64,000 bases of DNA from Culex pipiens pallens (GCF_016801865.2 NC_068938.1:25312158-25376157); one strand, 5' to 3'. Shown: positions 12,171-24,930, counted from the stretch's first letter. Notes: generated by a model not told the origin, from the letters alone. Numbers and translations: made by a program.

Positions 12171-13400
12171 CAACGTAAACAAACCCAGCCCTTCAAATCA
12201 ATCATCACCGGCGTCATCAGCCAGCCCGGAAATCCGATCAACCTGGAAATCGTCTGCGGCGGCACTCTCCCGATTCAGGTCACTTCCGCACAATTCGCTT
12301 AACCCGGCTGATGCTGCTTAGCTGACTAGATTTTAAATATATATGGATGGATTGGGATATTTCCCAAAACAAGCCCCATCTCTCCGGACCGAAGAACCCC
12401 AATTCCCAGAGCCCTCAGGAAAATGAATGCTTTTAAGCTTTACAAATTCAATAATTACTATTTGCATACTGGCAGCGCTCGCCCGCGGGGGCCCCTGATT
12501 AAACCATATTGTTTTCCCATAAAACACACTGCGGCGCAGCTGGAGGGGGGTTTCGGGAAAAGCAGGCTAATCACCGGAGAGGAGCTCCGCGGAGTCTTAA
12601 TGCAAGTTTGTTTCACTTGGAAGAAGTCTGGCGCGCAAATGGCCTTTTTCTGAATCTCTGTAGATCTCTTCGTCCGTGTCGAAGGGGCCTTAGACCTAAG
12701 AGGATTAATATCGCACACAGTAAGTACAAGTTTAAATTGAAGCCGTCCCGACGCAGCAGTAAAGAAGATGCTTTTTACGGCCGTGTCTTCGACGTGGCGC
12801 TGTGTCATGGAGCTCTAAAACCCCGTTGAAAAAACCCAAGGATTATCGATCCGGGATAACGGTTTGCGGACTCTTGGACCCCATCGTTGGTACACATTAC
12901 TTTGAGCACTTTCCTCTAAGTATGTTAATTTGGACCCTCTCTACCGCGAATATTTCGGCGTGTGTGGCTTTCATTGTGATGAAAGCTCAACTTCATTCAT
13001 AAAACCGGACCTGACCTTTCATCGATTGAACTCGATCGCTCGGACTAAATGAGCTTCGCTTCGAAAGCAATAGCAAATCGATCTTAACCAAAAAGTCCGC
13101 ACGCTAAAGTGAAAGAGCAGCGGCCAGGGCCCCAGTATGATAATAGTTTTCAATTACTCAAATCGCTCATTATGCGCGTTTAAAGCGGTATTAAAAATTA
13201 TGAGCACTTTAAAGGCTCGGGGAGGAGGATCGTTACGAGGGGGAAGGTAACTAAAAAATATGAGACCTCTCACATGATCGATTCGCGGGCTCATCATGAA
13301 TGAGCCCCCTCGCGATTGGTTTACGGTGGGCGATCTGAGCAATCGAGGCAGGGTTGAAGTTTTGTTAAAAGTCAGTTTGGTTAGTTTGGATTTTTTGTCG
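12171..13400. other. Unique island, no gene seen
   Basis: GC-balanced and free of repeats that I could detect. Overlapping frames of about 60-116 codons on both strands show no domain. The palindrome gcggggg and GGAGAGGAGCTCCGCGGAG lie near 12550-12600. The sharp change from AT-rich flanks suggests slowly evolving single-copy DNA, possibly regulatory (inference). Confidence 0.45.
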
Positions 13401-16400
13401 GCAACAAATAAAAATTTGATTTAGATTTAGCTTAGTCTGTAGATTTATGTTCCATGAAAATTCAAATAAAGCAGGATTTTTTTTCTTTTATTGTATTCTG
13501 ATTTTGGCATGACCTCAATTATGAATTTAAAAAACTAACTGAAGACACAAACCCTTCAAAATTTAAAATCTGAAAACGCATTTTACCGAAATTTTTAATT
13601 AGTCATGTCGGCATAAACTGACTATACAATCAAAATTTGAAAATAGCATTTCAAAAAATTGGGAAATCTCGTGAAGTGTGTTATTTAAAAATCTGGAATT
13701 TTCCATGCGTTTGCATTAATTTTGTTTAAATGTAGGTGCGGATCAAAAAAAATAAAAAAGCTGAATTTCTAAAGGGTCTTCACCACAAATTTCCAACAAT
13801 TTTGATCTTTCAATCCCGTTTTATAATTTTCATAGAGAGCAGTTTTTTTAAACAGTCTGTATCTCGATCAATTTATAATATTTGGAAAATACTGACAGGA
13901 GTGACAGAAAATCCGACTTTTAAATAGAAAGACACACAGACAGACAGACAAGCAGACAGAATTTTGAGGTTTTTTTTTGTAGTATTTCTTAAAGAGACTC
14001 TTTGACATGAAGAAGTCTGTGTAACATAATGGAATGCGCAATAAAACATTTTTTCTCTCATCGGTCATTGGTCCAATCCCGATGTTTTTAAAGCAAATTA
14101 AAAAAAATATAACCTTTAAAAAAAAAGAGCAATTCCAGTCCAAAACAGGATTTTTTTAGGCACTTTTTCTCGACCCTCTCTGATTTCAATGAAACTTTGT
14201 AGACATGTTATCCTACGGTTATATAAGCTATTTTTGTGTATATAGAGCCAGTTTCACTCGATAATGACATTTGAGAAGGGCGTTAGTGCTTTCAATACTT
14301 TTGTAATTCGGAATTAAAATATTGCTGTATCTCGAAGCCGTTGCATCGTATCAAAAAATGGTCAAAGACAAACTTGTAGGAAATTTTCGAAAAAAATACA
14401 CTGAAAGAAAAAACAACGCCGCTTTTATGAGATTTTCTGATTTTTAAGTTTAAAAGTCAAATTTGAAGGTGAGCCCACGATTTTTTTTCGTTCAAAATTT
14501 TTGTGAAAATAGCCTAAGGTGTTACAAAAAGACTCACGAAAAATGCAGGATGGAGCAACTCACCTGAAAAAATATAAAAATCATTTACTGAAACTGAAAC
14601 TCAAAATTTTCAAAAACCGAATACGGGAATCGATTCTCCAGACAATTTTACATAAAGTCTCCATATTGACCACTGTCCTAAGTCCAATCCTTGTGAAGTT
14701 ACAGCGGTTTTAAAAATAAAAATGTTGAAAAAAATGGTTTTTTGATGATTTTTGACAATTTCTATATGACAGACTTGATTATATTATATTTCAAGAAAGT
14801 TAGGCTTGAAAATTACTCCTAAATAAAAAATTAAACCAAACGTGTACGCAAAGTTTGTGTGGAAAAAGAAATATTGATCATTGACAGAAGGTCCTAGAGA
14901 ATTGCTCTGCATAATGAATTAAAAGTTGTTTTTTAAGTCCTTTAAAAAATTAACAAGAGAGACTTTAATTTAATGTGTGATAAAGTTCGATTAAAATTTT
15001 TTGGCCGTCATTTTAAAACAATTGCATCCTGTTTCAAAGGATTCTAAATAATAAATGAGAAAATAATAAAATACACCATTTTATTAACAAATATGAAATG
15101 GATTTGGAAAACAATTATTATTTTTTAATCCATTCCAATAACTCTGTGTTTTTATTGTAATTATGCTTATGCTTAATAATAATTAAATGATCATGATATA
15201 AAGTTAACTTTATTTATTTATTTTTGCAAAACATGCTGATATTTTTTGTTTAAAAGCAATTCCATCCTTTGAAAGTAGTTAACATCCAGATTATTATTTA
15301 CAACATTTTTTAATGTTACATAATGAAACTATTGCGAGGTTTTCTGATTATTTCAATAAAAATATTCTAAATGTTGTTCAATTTGAACTAAACTATGAAT
15401 TAAAGAAAATGATCGTTTTGTAGATCTTTGAAAAAAAAAATAAGCTAGATTTTCAAATTTTGAATTAGTTTTTTTTTAAAAGATCAGAAAATTCGTTAAA
15501 GTTTCATTTTAAACGTTTTTATCGGACCAACAGTTTTCGAGTTATCGTCAGTTGAAAATTACAGGTTGAGGTGATATTTGCAAAAAAAAAACATTTTCAT
15601 CAATGCGATTTTTTCGTTAAACTGATTACCCAATTTTTTTTAAGAAGAAATTTTCTAAGCTCTTAAAATATATTCGAAATCGAAAAGTTATACCTAAAAG
15701 TAGCTATAACTCGAAAACGGCACATTTTATCAAAAAAATGCCGAGTACTTTTCGATTACAAATTCAATTTCACTTCATAAAATTATCTTTAATAATTTTT
15801 TTGTCCTGGCTTTCGTTATTTTCCAAAAAAAAAAACACAATTTTCAAAAATTCAAACCAGATTTTGTTCCATCAAAAAAAAATATTTTTTTTCGAAAATA
15901 AAAAATTGCTAATTAGGGGAATATAACTTAATCTAACAATAAAAAAAATTGGTAATTCAACTTTTTGTGATTAAAATTAAAATAAAAACGGAATTTTTTT
16001 CCCGTGTTCCTACTTTTTTCCTGAAGAGTCTTAATCATAACCCACATTTTTGCAGAAGACACCAAATCGATCAGAAAATCCCTTCTCAAGATACAGAATT
16101 TCATACATTTACATACCAATTTTTTATGACCAGCCCCCAAAATTGTATGGAAAAACTAATGATGCAAAATTGCTTCTTTTGACAAAGGGAATGCATGGAC
16201 AAAGTTTCATCCAAATCAACAAATGAAAGACGTAAAAAAATTAATCGTAGAGAACTGCTCACATACAGACTTTATTTAAATCAAATATAATTGAACCGGT
16301 ATGTACCAAAGAAGAGTTCTAGAGTTTTTTTTAAAGGGGGTTCTTTTCAATAACCCTAGAAATAAAAAAAAATAAAATTTTGTTTATTGAACCTTAAAAA

Positions 16401-16560
16401 ACTCCAGAGTTATTCGTTTTCTATCTAATTTTGATATTGTTTAATTATTTTGACATTTCGACATTTTTTTTTGTGTGTGTGTTATAATTCTATTTTTTGT
16501 TAAATTATTGAATTTATCTAGTGTGTGAAAATAATATCAGCTCAAAATTTAAAAAAATAA
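13401..16560. repeat. Long tract of old dispersed mosquito-type repeat
   Basis: It contains phrases I recall as dispersed in mosquito genomes: 'tttcaatgaaactttgtaga' near 14185, 'gaagacaccaaatcgatcag' near 16055 and a CAGACAGACAGACA run at 13937-13957. Parts recur in reverse orientation near 27990-28030 and 53110-53150 ('gatcgatttggtgtcttc'). An inverted pair with 'ctagagttttttttaaa' and 'taaaaaactccagag' occupies about 16318-16410. No coding sequence is seen, and the family name is unknown to me. Confidence 0.5.
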
Positions 16561-18011
16561 TCAGAATTTGGCTACACCCCTGAAGGGCCCAGCCACCCAT
16601 CCTCAAACCCAGCGCGCATCACATGATGAAAGCCAGCGTTCGGCTTTTTGCGAGTGCTTTTTTTTGTTCGTCGGTTGGTCGACGTGCCAAATGGAGATCG
16701 TCGTCCATTCCATTCATCGCGAGATCCATCCATTCAAGCCCCGGAGTAGTACGAGAAGGTGCGGCACGCAGCTCTACGACCCCCAAAACGGGATGTGTCT
16801 TCCGGTCATCGCGGACTCATCTCATCGCATCGCGTTTCGGCGTGGCCAAGGAGTCTGCGACCGTTTGGGGAGGGAGAGCTCACATTAGCTGCCCGAGATG
16901 GAATAGCTTTTTTGAATATTGACTGCTCCGATCTTCGCCGAGAGACTCTTTGAGATGTTTATATATAACAGTGCTGTTGAAAGGGAGAAGACTGCGAGGA
17001 GGCTGACGGCTAATGCGATGATGTCTGTGATCAATGGCCATAACGAGGAATATCCGGGCCTGGTTGGTATTTGGCCTGGCGTAGATTGCGGATTGACCGC
17101 GCCGCGCCGCGCACTAAAAGTCCCCACCCGGGGCCGACAAACTGTGTCGATTGGTCGAACACTGCAATTATCGACTCGACTTTTTGGGGGCCCCACTTTA
17201 AAATTGCAGAGCCCCCTCGTTGGCAGTGGTGTCTTGGCATGGGATGGGAAATGGGACCTCTCTCGGAGCTTTTTAGCTAAATGCTTCCGGCCGGTTAGCG
17301 ATCAAAGGGGTGCCCTCTTCTTCCTGTGAAGAAGACTGGGGTCGGGGGTCAATCCGGTGTTTCCACCGGAATTACGCACGGACTGTGTGGGAGTTTGCAC
17401 GAACAGGGTGTTGACTCAATCCTGCATTGCCAAACCCAGGTGACTCTATTTGGTAACCCAAAACAAACCACCAACTCATTACCTTCTAGACCCCGGGGCC
17501 ACCAAAACGGCGGCGCAATCAACAATTTGGAAACCGCACGCGCGGCCACCATCAAAAGCTCGTGTGCAACTTCTCATTTTCCAAACAAAATTGTAAGCAA
17601 TTGCGCGGCGCGTCCACCAAAAGTTGACTTGAAGTCACTGACGCACGGACCCCACCCCAAACACAAGGACCTTAATTACCTCGCCCAAAACTGATTTGCC
17701 CAGTTGCTCAAAGTCTGTTACGCCCCTTTGCTACGGCTCTACGAGCCTGGTAATCGCTTCACGAAACTTTTTTTTACTACAGGCAGTTCTCACTTTATTA
17801 TTAAAAGTTCGTTTGCTCAAAGTTACACGCACGCGAGCCCCCAAAAAAAACACACAGAGAGAGCTCGTTTACAGGTACAGCAAGCATATGATACGATTTG
17901 GTAATATCATTGGTTGTTTTTTACCCTTTTGTTGCTAAGCCCAATCTAGGCAAATGAGTGCACAAAACACTTCAAGCCCTGATGAATTCGAACAAACTGG
18001 AGTTTGGAGTA
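16561..18011. other. Unique island, no gene seen
   Basis: GC-balanced, with several overlapping frames of 65-136 codons on both strands (for example 16919-17329 plus and 16885-17196 minus). None has a recognisable domain, a signal peptide or a consistent codon pattern, so I do not call a gene. Confidence 0.45.
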
Positions 18012-18855
18012 AATTAAAAGCGGGCACTGTTGGATTGGCACGCGGTTTTTCGTCGTTCGCTAGACTCGATTTTATTCGCGTATTTCGAGTGTGAAAATCT
18101 GCCTATTTTGTGAAACCTAGTTGTGGAAGCAATTTGTGGATAGGCAATGCTTCGAAAAACTATGGATTTTCGTCAGAAATCTAAAGGGAAAGTGTTTTTT
18201 TGCTGGTTGATTTCGTTTTATTTACGATGAGAACGTAGCAAATATGGCGCCTCTGCTGGCGCTGCGCCCTCCGGCTAGCAGTGAGCGGGGTAGTGTTTGG
18301 TGGTATTAGTGACATCGAGCCTTTGAGCCGGGGCACAGAAAAGCAGGAAAACAGAATGGAAGAATAGAGTCAGCTACCAGAAAAGCGAATCGGAGAAGAA
18401 AGTCTTGTGTGACCCGAGTGAACAGGTGTCGAGGTTGGCGGAATTTTCAGAATTCATCCGAAAATCATGGAAGTTATTATTTTGGTTTTATTTTCGGTCC
18501 GTCAAGAAGTCAAGTGGGTGGTGCTGCATGGGTGGGATTTAAAAGAAGTGAAAAGGTCTGTGCTCTTCGAGGTGAAGAGATTTGTTTGGGGTTATGGCTG
18601 CATTAGTAAGCTGCCGAGTGAGAGGAGTTTGCGATGGCAGCTTTGCGCTTGCGGCATCTGGTGAGAGGTGTTGGATGACGATTCTACGCCAACCTGTCGC
18701 TCAGTGGGGAGCAGCGGCAGCGATCGAGAGGCGACTGTGTGCAAAGCTGTGATTCGGGTGAGAGCGTTCTGTTTTATTTTGTGTGTTTCGTCCTTGTGTC
18801 AGTGTTGGTGAGAGCGGAATGCACGTGGTTGAGTTTTTGATGGAGAGATGGAAAC

Positions 18856-18858
<3 letters not shown>

Positions 18859-18912
<54 letters not shown>

Positions 18913-18928
18913 TGGGTGTGGGTGTGTA
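18859..18928. repeat. TG microsatellite
   Basis: About 25 uninterrupted TG units, followed by GGGTGT variants. It lies inside the LINE-like insertion. Confidence 0.95.
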
Positions 18929-20109
18929 TGGCTGTTTTCATTATATTATCAAGTCGAATTTAAAAATCTTGCTCGCTATAATGTTGAGGTATACAAAAGT
19001 AAATTAGTTCATGGGTGTATGAGTGTGTGAATGAGTTTATCTGTTCTTTTTTTCATATTTAGCCCAATAAATATTTAAAACCGCGTAAAATCTACAGAAT
19101 CGGTCGATAAATCCAAATCTTATTGAAAAAATCGTTATAGGGTTATTATTTAAGAATTCAGCACACGCGTTCTTGATTATTTTGCTGTCGTTTCGTTAGT
19201 CTGTCAACTGTACCAGTAGATGGATACAACCCAAATAATTTGTTAAATTTTCCGGTGAAAAACTCATTTCTATAGAATCTTTTATCGAAAGACACGCTGA
19301 CATTTAGGATAGACCATTAGCACACGTTTTTGAATTTTTTGACTCGATTGTGAGTAGCGGGACCTCGCGGTTACTCTGCAACGTATTTTTCGAAGCCCTT
19401 TTACTTGATATTTTATTTTTCATAAGTCCTTCTTTTATCATCGTTGATTGGAAGGCACGCCGCCGGTTTAGTTCGTTTAAGTTATTGTTTTAATTTCATT
19501 ACAATCGTGGTGTCCTGTTTTCTTTTCGTTTATATTCGTTGATCGTAACAATTTATTAACTCATCAAACTACCGATTTTATGAAGAGTAAAGCGTCTTTT
19601 ATTTATTATTTTTGAAATTTGCTCGCGTAATCTAAATTGTACAAACAGTAAAAATATACTGATAAGTCCAGCCCATAGCACTACTGCTCGGTTGGCACGC
19701 GTTCGATTAAAAAACATTTTTAAATAATCAATTATTTATCTTTCCGCAGCCGGCTGCCTAAGATTTAAAATTTTCAACCGATAAACAAAATGCTCATGGT
19801 CACATCACTGCCACTCGTGAATCCTGACCTCATACCCATCTACTAACCCCCTCAAAACTCATGTGATACTTTGTCGGAGAAGCAGTCGATTGGGCGGTCT
19901 CTATCACTCAAGTATCGGACTAACATTCCCATCCACTTCCCCGTGACTCTACCACTGGTCGTGGCCGGCGCCGGTATTGATCAGCATGATAGGGGCCTTT
20001 GAGAAGTTGCGAAGCGAGGAAAGATAGCTCCCACTCATCTTCCACGGCTCGTGGATGTAACTTCTGGAGGTCCTGGTCAATAACGGAGTAGCAACTGCGG
20101 GTGGGCACC

Positions 20110-20134
20110 TATGCTTATGCTTATGCTTATGCTT
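20110..20134 (+). repeat. ATGCTT tandem tail of the LINE-like element
   Basis: Four copies of a six-base unit at the 3' junction, immediately before the downstream target duplication. LINE families often end in such short unit tails. Confidence 0.75.
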
Positions 20135-20159
20135 AATTAAAAGCGGGCACTGTTGGATT

Positions 20160-20406
20160 CGGGTTTGCGGCAATGGTTAGAATAGTTTAATAGTTTAAGC
20201 TTTAATCAGGTTGATAAAAACGTTAAAATAGTTGAAATACTGGAAAACGCCCAAGCTGTGTAAATATTTTAAAAATTATTTGCATGTTTAATTTATGCTT
20301 TATAAGAATTTTGAAATTTGCAGACAACAAAGAAAATAAAAATTTAGCGTTAAAAAAACAAAAAAATATTTTTTTTTAATTTTATCAATGATGCGCCCTT
20401 TTAACA
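20160..20406. other. AT-rich DNA and start of GCGCCC-motif DNA
   Basis: AT-rich sequence. A first GCGCCC motif appears at about 20393 ('gatgcgcccttttaac'), which may be the outer part of the foldback region that continues at 21333. Confidence 0.4.
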
Positions 20407-20408
20407 TA

Positions 20409-21330
20409 GGGGAAATAAACCCATTTTGAGCCTAATAAGCGGTCTTGTTTGAATGATGCTGGATAATCTGGAGTGTTCCTTGAAATTCAGTAAAACCAAG
20501 TACACCAACGAGTAGAGCAACTTTTTGTGAACATTTCTGTTTATTTTCACTTTTATTAAAAGTTATGCTATTCCTTTTACAAGCCTTTTAAAAAAATATT
20601 TCAAAAACGCATTCAAATCAGCCGTGTGCATTGGGCCACGCCCATTTTTCTATTTTCAGCTTAGTTCTTTTTTTCTTCCAACGCTCGTTTGGGTCTGCTT
20701 AGTGCTGCCAAAATTGATGAAATTTTGAGCGAACACTCACGAAAAGTAGCATTTATAGAGAAAGTTTCCTGGCAACACCACAAGCGCTGCTGGTGGTGTT
20801 GGTGGCCACCCTTTGTTCTTTATTTGCCTTCGCTTCTCGCTCGGTTTTCTTCAGCCTTCGATTGGAATGGATGGTCAAAATTGAAACGTCAAAAGACTTA
20901 GCGCGTTTGTTTTTTTGATGGCGCTTGCTAATTATTTACATGTTTCGGGATTATTTTTCAAGTGAGTGACTAAGTAACGGTCAAAAGAACATGTTGCCGG
21001 TAGTTGGAAGCAATTTTATATCTGAAATCGTTAGCGCAAGTGAAAAGATATTGATGGCGACTTTCGTTAAGCAGTTAACCTCTGATCTTGCGTGTGGATG
21101 TGTGTGCCACCAAAATGATGAGAAATGGTCTCGCAAAATAGAAATTATGATCAAAAGTGCATTAAATTTGATCTTTTTGGCCAGTAAGTGGCATACATTT
21201 GCGTGCTTACTCGAGGCGGTGCTGTTGCTGGTAAGTTTACAGCCTAAATAGTATTTTTGGAGCTTTAATCGAGCATCAAACTCTCCATATGACGAAGATA
21301 GGTGTTTGATTAGAAAGGGTATATTTCCCC
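20409..21330. mobile_element. TA-flanked element with GGGGAAATA termini
   Basis: The left sequence TAGGGGAAATAAACCC (20407) and the right sequence GGGTATATTTCCCCTA (ending 21332) are reverse complements with one mismatch. Both include a flanking TA, consistent with a Tc1/mariner-type target duplication at 20407-20408 and 21331-21332. The interior is less AT-rich than its surroundings. Its open frames of 70 codons (20689-20901) and 86 codons (20991-21251) have no transposase motif that I recognise. It is probably a non-autonomous element inserted into the flanking GCGCCC-rich repeat. Confidence 0.5.
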
Positions 21331-21332
21331 TA

Positions 21333-22760
21333 TTTGCTCAAAGATTTTAGGGCGAATGAAATTCCTTCCGCTTTTAAAAAGATTTTTACTTCAAATTGTT
21401 TTTGTCTGTACCCTACAATTTGCAGTTTCAAATATTGCTGTTCTTTCGTGTATTTACACTTTAATGCAATTTTTCTTACAATTATCCTCAGACGCGCCCT
21501 CCCAATGTCTTTATGAGAGTTAAAAGGGCGTTTTAAATAGATTTAAAAAAAAATAGATTCTCCTTTCTGGAGTCAAGGTTTAAAGTAGCACGACGAGTGC
21601 CCCTTTATTGTTAATGCCCTTCAAAGTACTTTTTATATTTTTTTGGTAACAATATATACAATATTGATTGAAACGCCCGCTAAGTGATTTTTTAAGTTGT
21701 AATAGCTAACAAAATATGGAAATTAAATGAGAATAATTTTCAAATATTTGTAGTCTATTTGATGGCATATCTGTTAAACCACGTTTTTTTTTGCAAATAA
21801 AAAAAACAGATGAGTTGGAAGTAGCACTGAAAGCGCCCCTTTACTGTTTGAGCAGCTTAAAAATAGCTTTTTAAGATAATCCCTTTTTTTTGTCAAAAAT
21901 CAAATTTTCGTAAAAAAAACAGATAGTTTGAAGTAGTACTGGCAACGCTAGTTATTTTGTGAAAGAGTAATTTTAACTGCAACAATGGCGTCCCTTAAAA
22001 ATAGTTGTTTGATTTTTTAGTCAACAATGAATGAAATTCAGATAAAAACGCCACTATTTTAATATTATTCTTTATCAGATGCGCCCTTGATATTTTTTTT
22101 ATTGTGACAGTCAATATTGCCAAAAATAGTTTTCATGGAAAAAATCAAAAATGTTAAAATTTATTGTAGAAGGGGCTACAAAGCATGAACGCCCCCAAGG
22201 AGGACCTATAAGTTTTTTTTTATCTAAAAATGAATAAATCAAACAAATTATGACAACGCCCCTTAACGTTGAGGCAGTCACATATTTTGGCTATATATTA
22301 CATGTGTCCTTACTTTTTTGCCAATATTGACTGTCACTTGTAATATATAACCAACAAATGTGACTTCCTCAACGTTAAGGGGTGTTGTCATAATTTGTTA
22401 GATTTATTTTTTTTTTAGATCAAATAAACTTGAAGGGCGTTTACGCTTTGTAGCCCCTCTTACTATAAATTCAAATATTTTTGATTTTTTCATGAAAATT
22501 ATTTTGACAATATTGACTGTCTCAATAAAAAAAACTTTATCAAAAAGTGCATCTGAGAAAGCATGAATATCAAAAAGGGGCGTTTTCGGCTGAATTTAAT
22601 TCCTTGTTTAATAAAAACTCAAACAACTTTTTTTAAGGGGCGCTTACAGCACTTCTTCTAACTATTTGTGTTTTTAGCGAAAATTATTTTTTTTTGAAAG
22701 AAAAAAGTGTTAAATAGGACACTTATGAACTGCAGGAAGGTTAAGCCGTATTTTCTAGTG
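21333..22760. repeat. Foldback region with GCGCCC-motif repeats
   Basis: A long imperfect hairpin is centred near 22320. The left arm, about 21890-22302, pairs with 22339-22700, across a 36-base loop. The inner 60 bases pair almost perfectly (ccccttaacgttgagg on both arms). Motifs such as aagcgcccctttactg, atgcgcccttg and acgccccttaacg recur in the left arm about every 100-200 bases. They appear as ggggcg in the right arm. The region is non-coding. The outer limits are uncertain. Confidence 0.65.
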
Positions 22761-24195
22761 AAGTGGCTTTAGAAGCGTCCTTTTCAGGTTTTATGACATT
22801 TTCCGAAAAATTGAAGAAATAAATCACAAAATATATTTAAAGTCAAATATAGTAAGTTTTGTTGGAGTTTTGCATTTTTAGATTGTTTTTTATAAAGAGT
22901 TTGAAGTTTAGATTTTATTTGTTTAAAAATAAACCGATTTTCAGCAGTTTGCCCGCTAGAGTTTAATATAAAAGATTTTCGAACTTATTTTTTTTGCCAT
23001 TTCAGCCCACTGTCCATTGGAATGATTCTGCTTTTCGGCCAACCAAACCTTCATACCTCGCACAACTATATCACTCCGGTTGCTTTTTTGTACTTTAATT
23101 AAAACTTTAATAGCACATCGTTTACCTTCTCGCCTTTTTCCTTCTACCCACCTCTCCTCCAACTGCAATTGAGCTTTTGTTTCGCACATACACGGTCGAA
23201 TATCTATTTGATTACCCCCTCTCTCTTCCCCACCACGAATTGTTGGACATAAACAGCTCATAAATGACAGCAGTCGTCGCCGGCTTGACCAGAGAGTTTC
23301 TAAACTTTTTCATCTCTCGAAAATTTGCCCACGGGTTTCAGGGCGCGCGTGCAATTTACGGCACTGTTTATTGAACATTCCCGCTTGATTTTGGGCGGTA
23401 ATGAAAGGTAAAGTACTTTTTTTTCGGGGGGAAAAACTTTCACTTTTTATAGTGGTGCTGAAGGTAAGTTAAGTCGCTTATTTTTGCTGAAATTAAGTTG
23501 TACTCGTGTGGTAATTATAGTCATCGACCGCAAAGCGTTTTCTTCCAATTAATTGTCTTAATGCTGGACCATTGCGAGATTTTAATCTCTAATAATCCTG
23601 GGGGGGCATTAATGTTATACTTAACGTGATCGCCTTGGACCAGAACCCCGCTTCGGAATGTAACTCACCTGAAACGAGAAAGCAAACAAAATAAAGACAT
23701 TAATAACAATTTAATCCATTCAGAGAGACTCGACGACAAACACCGGAGCGCAACAGTAACTAAGCCTTAACATTTGGTTGACATTTCAACTGATACACAG
23801 GTTCCTTGGAGAGAGAGAAAAAGACAGCTATTCCGTCCATAAATCTCCCGAACCCTTAACTCGTATGGGAGTCTAGCAACGACACAATTAATGGTTCCAT
23901 TTTTTTTGCATACGCGAAGATCTAATCCACCGTTTAGTAGCCGATCGGTTTTTGCCCTTGCGCGGTAGCGCAGTTGATACCAGCTCAGCAACTTCCAAAG
24001 GAGTGCACTATCGAACGCCATTACCTAATACGGAGGAGTTGCACTTTCAATGCGTTCGAACAGCTGCTGGAGTCGTGGGAAAAAGTGGAACAGGCTTTGC
24101 CAGTTGGGATCCGCTTAGAGGTGTTCAAAAATCGTGCAAAACTTGAAATTGGCGCGATATTGAATGTCCTTCTTCCTAGCGCGTGATTACAAAAC
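22761..24195. other. AT-rich DNA passing into a unique island, no gene seen
   Basis: AT-rich to about 22980, then GC-balanced. 'cccttgcgcggtagcgcagt' near 23955 resembles a tRNA A-box region, but no matching B box follows at the right distance. Frames of 60-100 codons on both strands show no domain. Confidence 0.4.
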
Positions 24196-24277
24196 GTGCT
24201 CGGTGGTCAAATTGGTAAAGGCGCGGGTCCGATGACGGTAATCAGCGCGAGTTCGAATCCCGCAAGGATCAACTTTT
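24196..24277 (+). repeat. tRNA-like SINE piece
   Basis: An A-box-like stretch (tggtcaaattggtaaagg, from 24204) is followed by a good B box (gttcgaatcc, 24251-24260) and a short T run. The arms do not fold into a proper acceptor stem and the T stem has a mismatch, so this is not a functional tRNA. It shares TAAAGGCGC, a B-box core and 'tcaactttt' with the piece at 38070, which suggests one family. Confidence 0.55.
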
Positions 24278-24449
24278 GTTTGCTACTTTTTTGAAAATTG
24301 AGCAACCCAACAGCATGATCATCTCCCCAGAACTTCACACACAAAAAAGGGCGCACTCGCTGAAATCCGAGCCCAAACCTGTGCGCCCAAACAACTCGTG
24401 ATCTTTCTACGCCTCGATGACAGCTGCGATGTCGCTTCCAGGTCCAGCT

Positions 24450-24457
24450 CTCTAGGT
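24450..24457. repeat. 8-bp target duplication, left (CTCTAGGT)
   Basis: Identical to 26507-26514 on the other side of the hAT-like element. Confidence 0.75.
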
Positions 24458-24926
24458 CAGACATGCATTGGCACTGCACGCTGTTAGCACGCGTGCTATT
24501 TTAACGGATAGCACTGCGTTTTCAATCATAGCACTCGCCCTGGCACTCGAACAAAAATGGTAACCAGGATGTTTTTTCATTTGTTGATTTCAAGTTTACT
24601 GTCATTATTGTCCAGAATGTGATGAAACTAACTACACCCACATTCATCTTTAAATTTGGTGCAGTGCTAGTGTTCAAGGAATGTAAGCAGAAGATCCATG
24701 GTTCTGATCCCTTCAAGGTGAACTGTTTTTTTGCTTTTAGCAAAATCTTAACATTTTTTTTTAATCAACGCAGATTATTGTCCTGGAATCAAAATAATAA
24801 GCTTCATGAAATAATCAAGTTGTTCTTTGGAAGTACCCGAAAATCAGTTCCAGGTGGCCTGGAGACATAAATGGACGTGACAAGGCTGGCATTTGAATGG
24901 GTACAAAATTTGAATTTAAACATTCT

Positions 24927-24930
24927 GAAG
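24927..24930. repeat. 4-bp target duplication GAAG, left
   Basis: GAAG directly precedes the 5' LTR and is repeated at 26243-26246 directly after the 3' LTR. Confidence 0.8.

Larger units (their letters stand above)
18012..20159 (+). mobile_element. LINE-like insertion bounded by 25-bp direct repeats
   Basis: An identical 25-bp sequence (beginning aattaaaagcgggcactg) occurs at 18012-18036 and 20135-20159. The DNA between them (18037-20134) ends in four copies of the hexamer ATGCTT directly before the second repeat. A long target duplication plus a short tandem tail is the signature of target-primed reverse transcription, so I read this as a non-LTR element in plus orientation. The first 900 bases are GC-balanced, like a 5' leader. 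The middle is AT-rich, and the last 250 bases resemble a LINE 3' untranslated region. There is no long open frame, so the copy is internally deleted or from a non-autonomous family. Confidence 0.7.

Noticed and set aside
18240..18670. Host 5' untranslated exon with a donor-like site (ctggtgagag)
   Set aside because: The segment lies within the insertion bounded by 25-bp direct repeats, so a transposon leader is the simpler reading.
18783..19030. Frames over the TG tract
   Set aside because: They encode only Cys-Val repeats from the TG microsatellite.
23950..24010. Possible tRNA or SINE head at the 'gcgcggtagcgcagttgata' phrase
   Set aside because: No B box at a suitable distance and no foldable stem.
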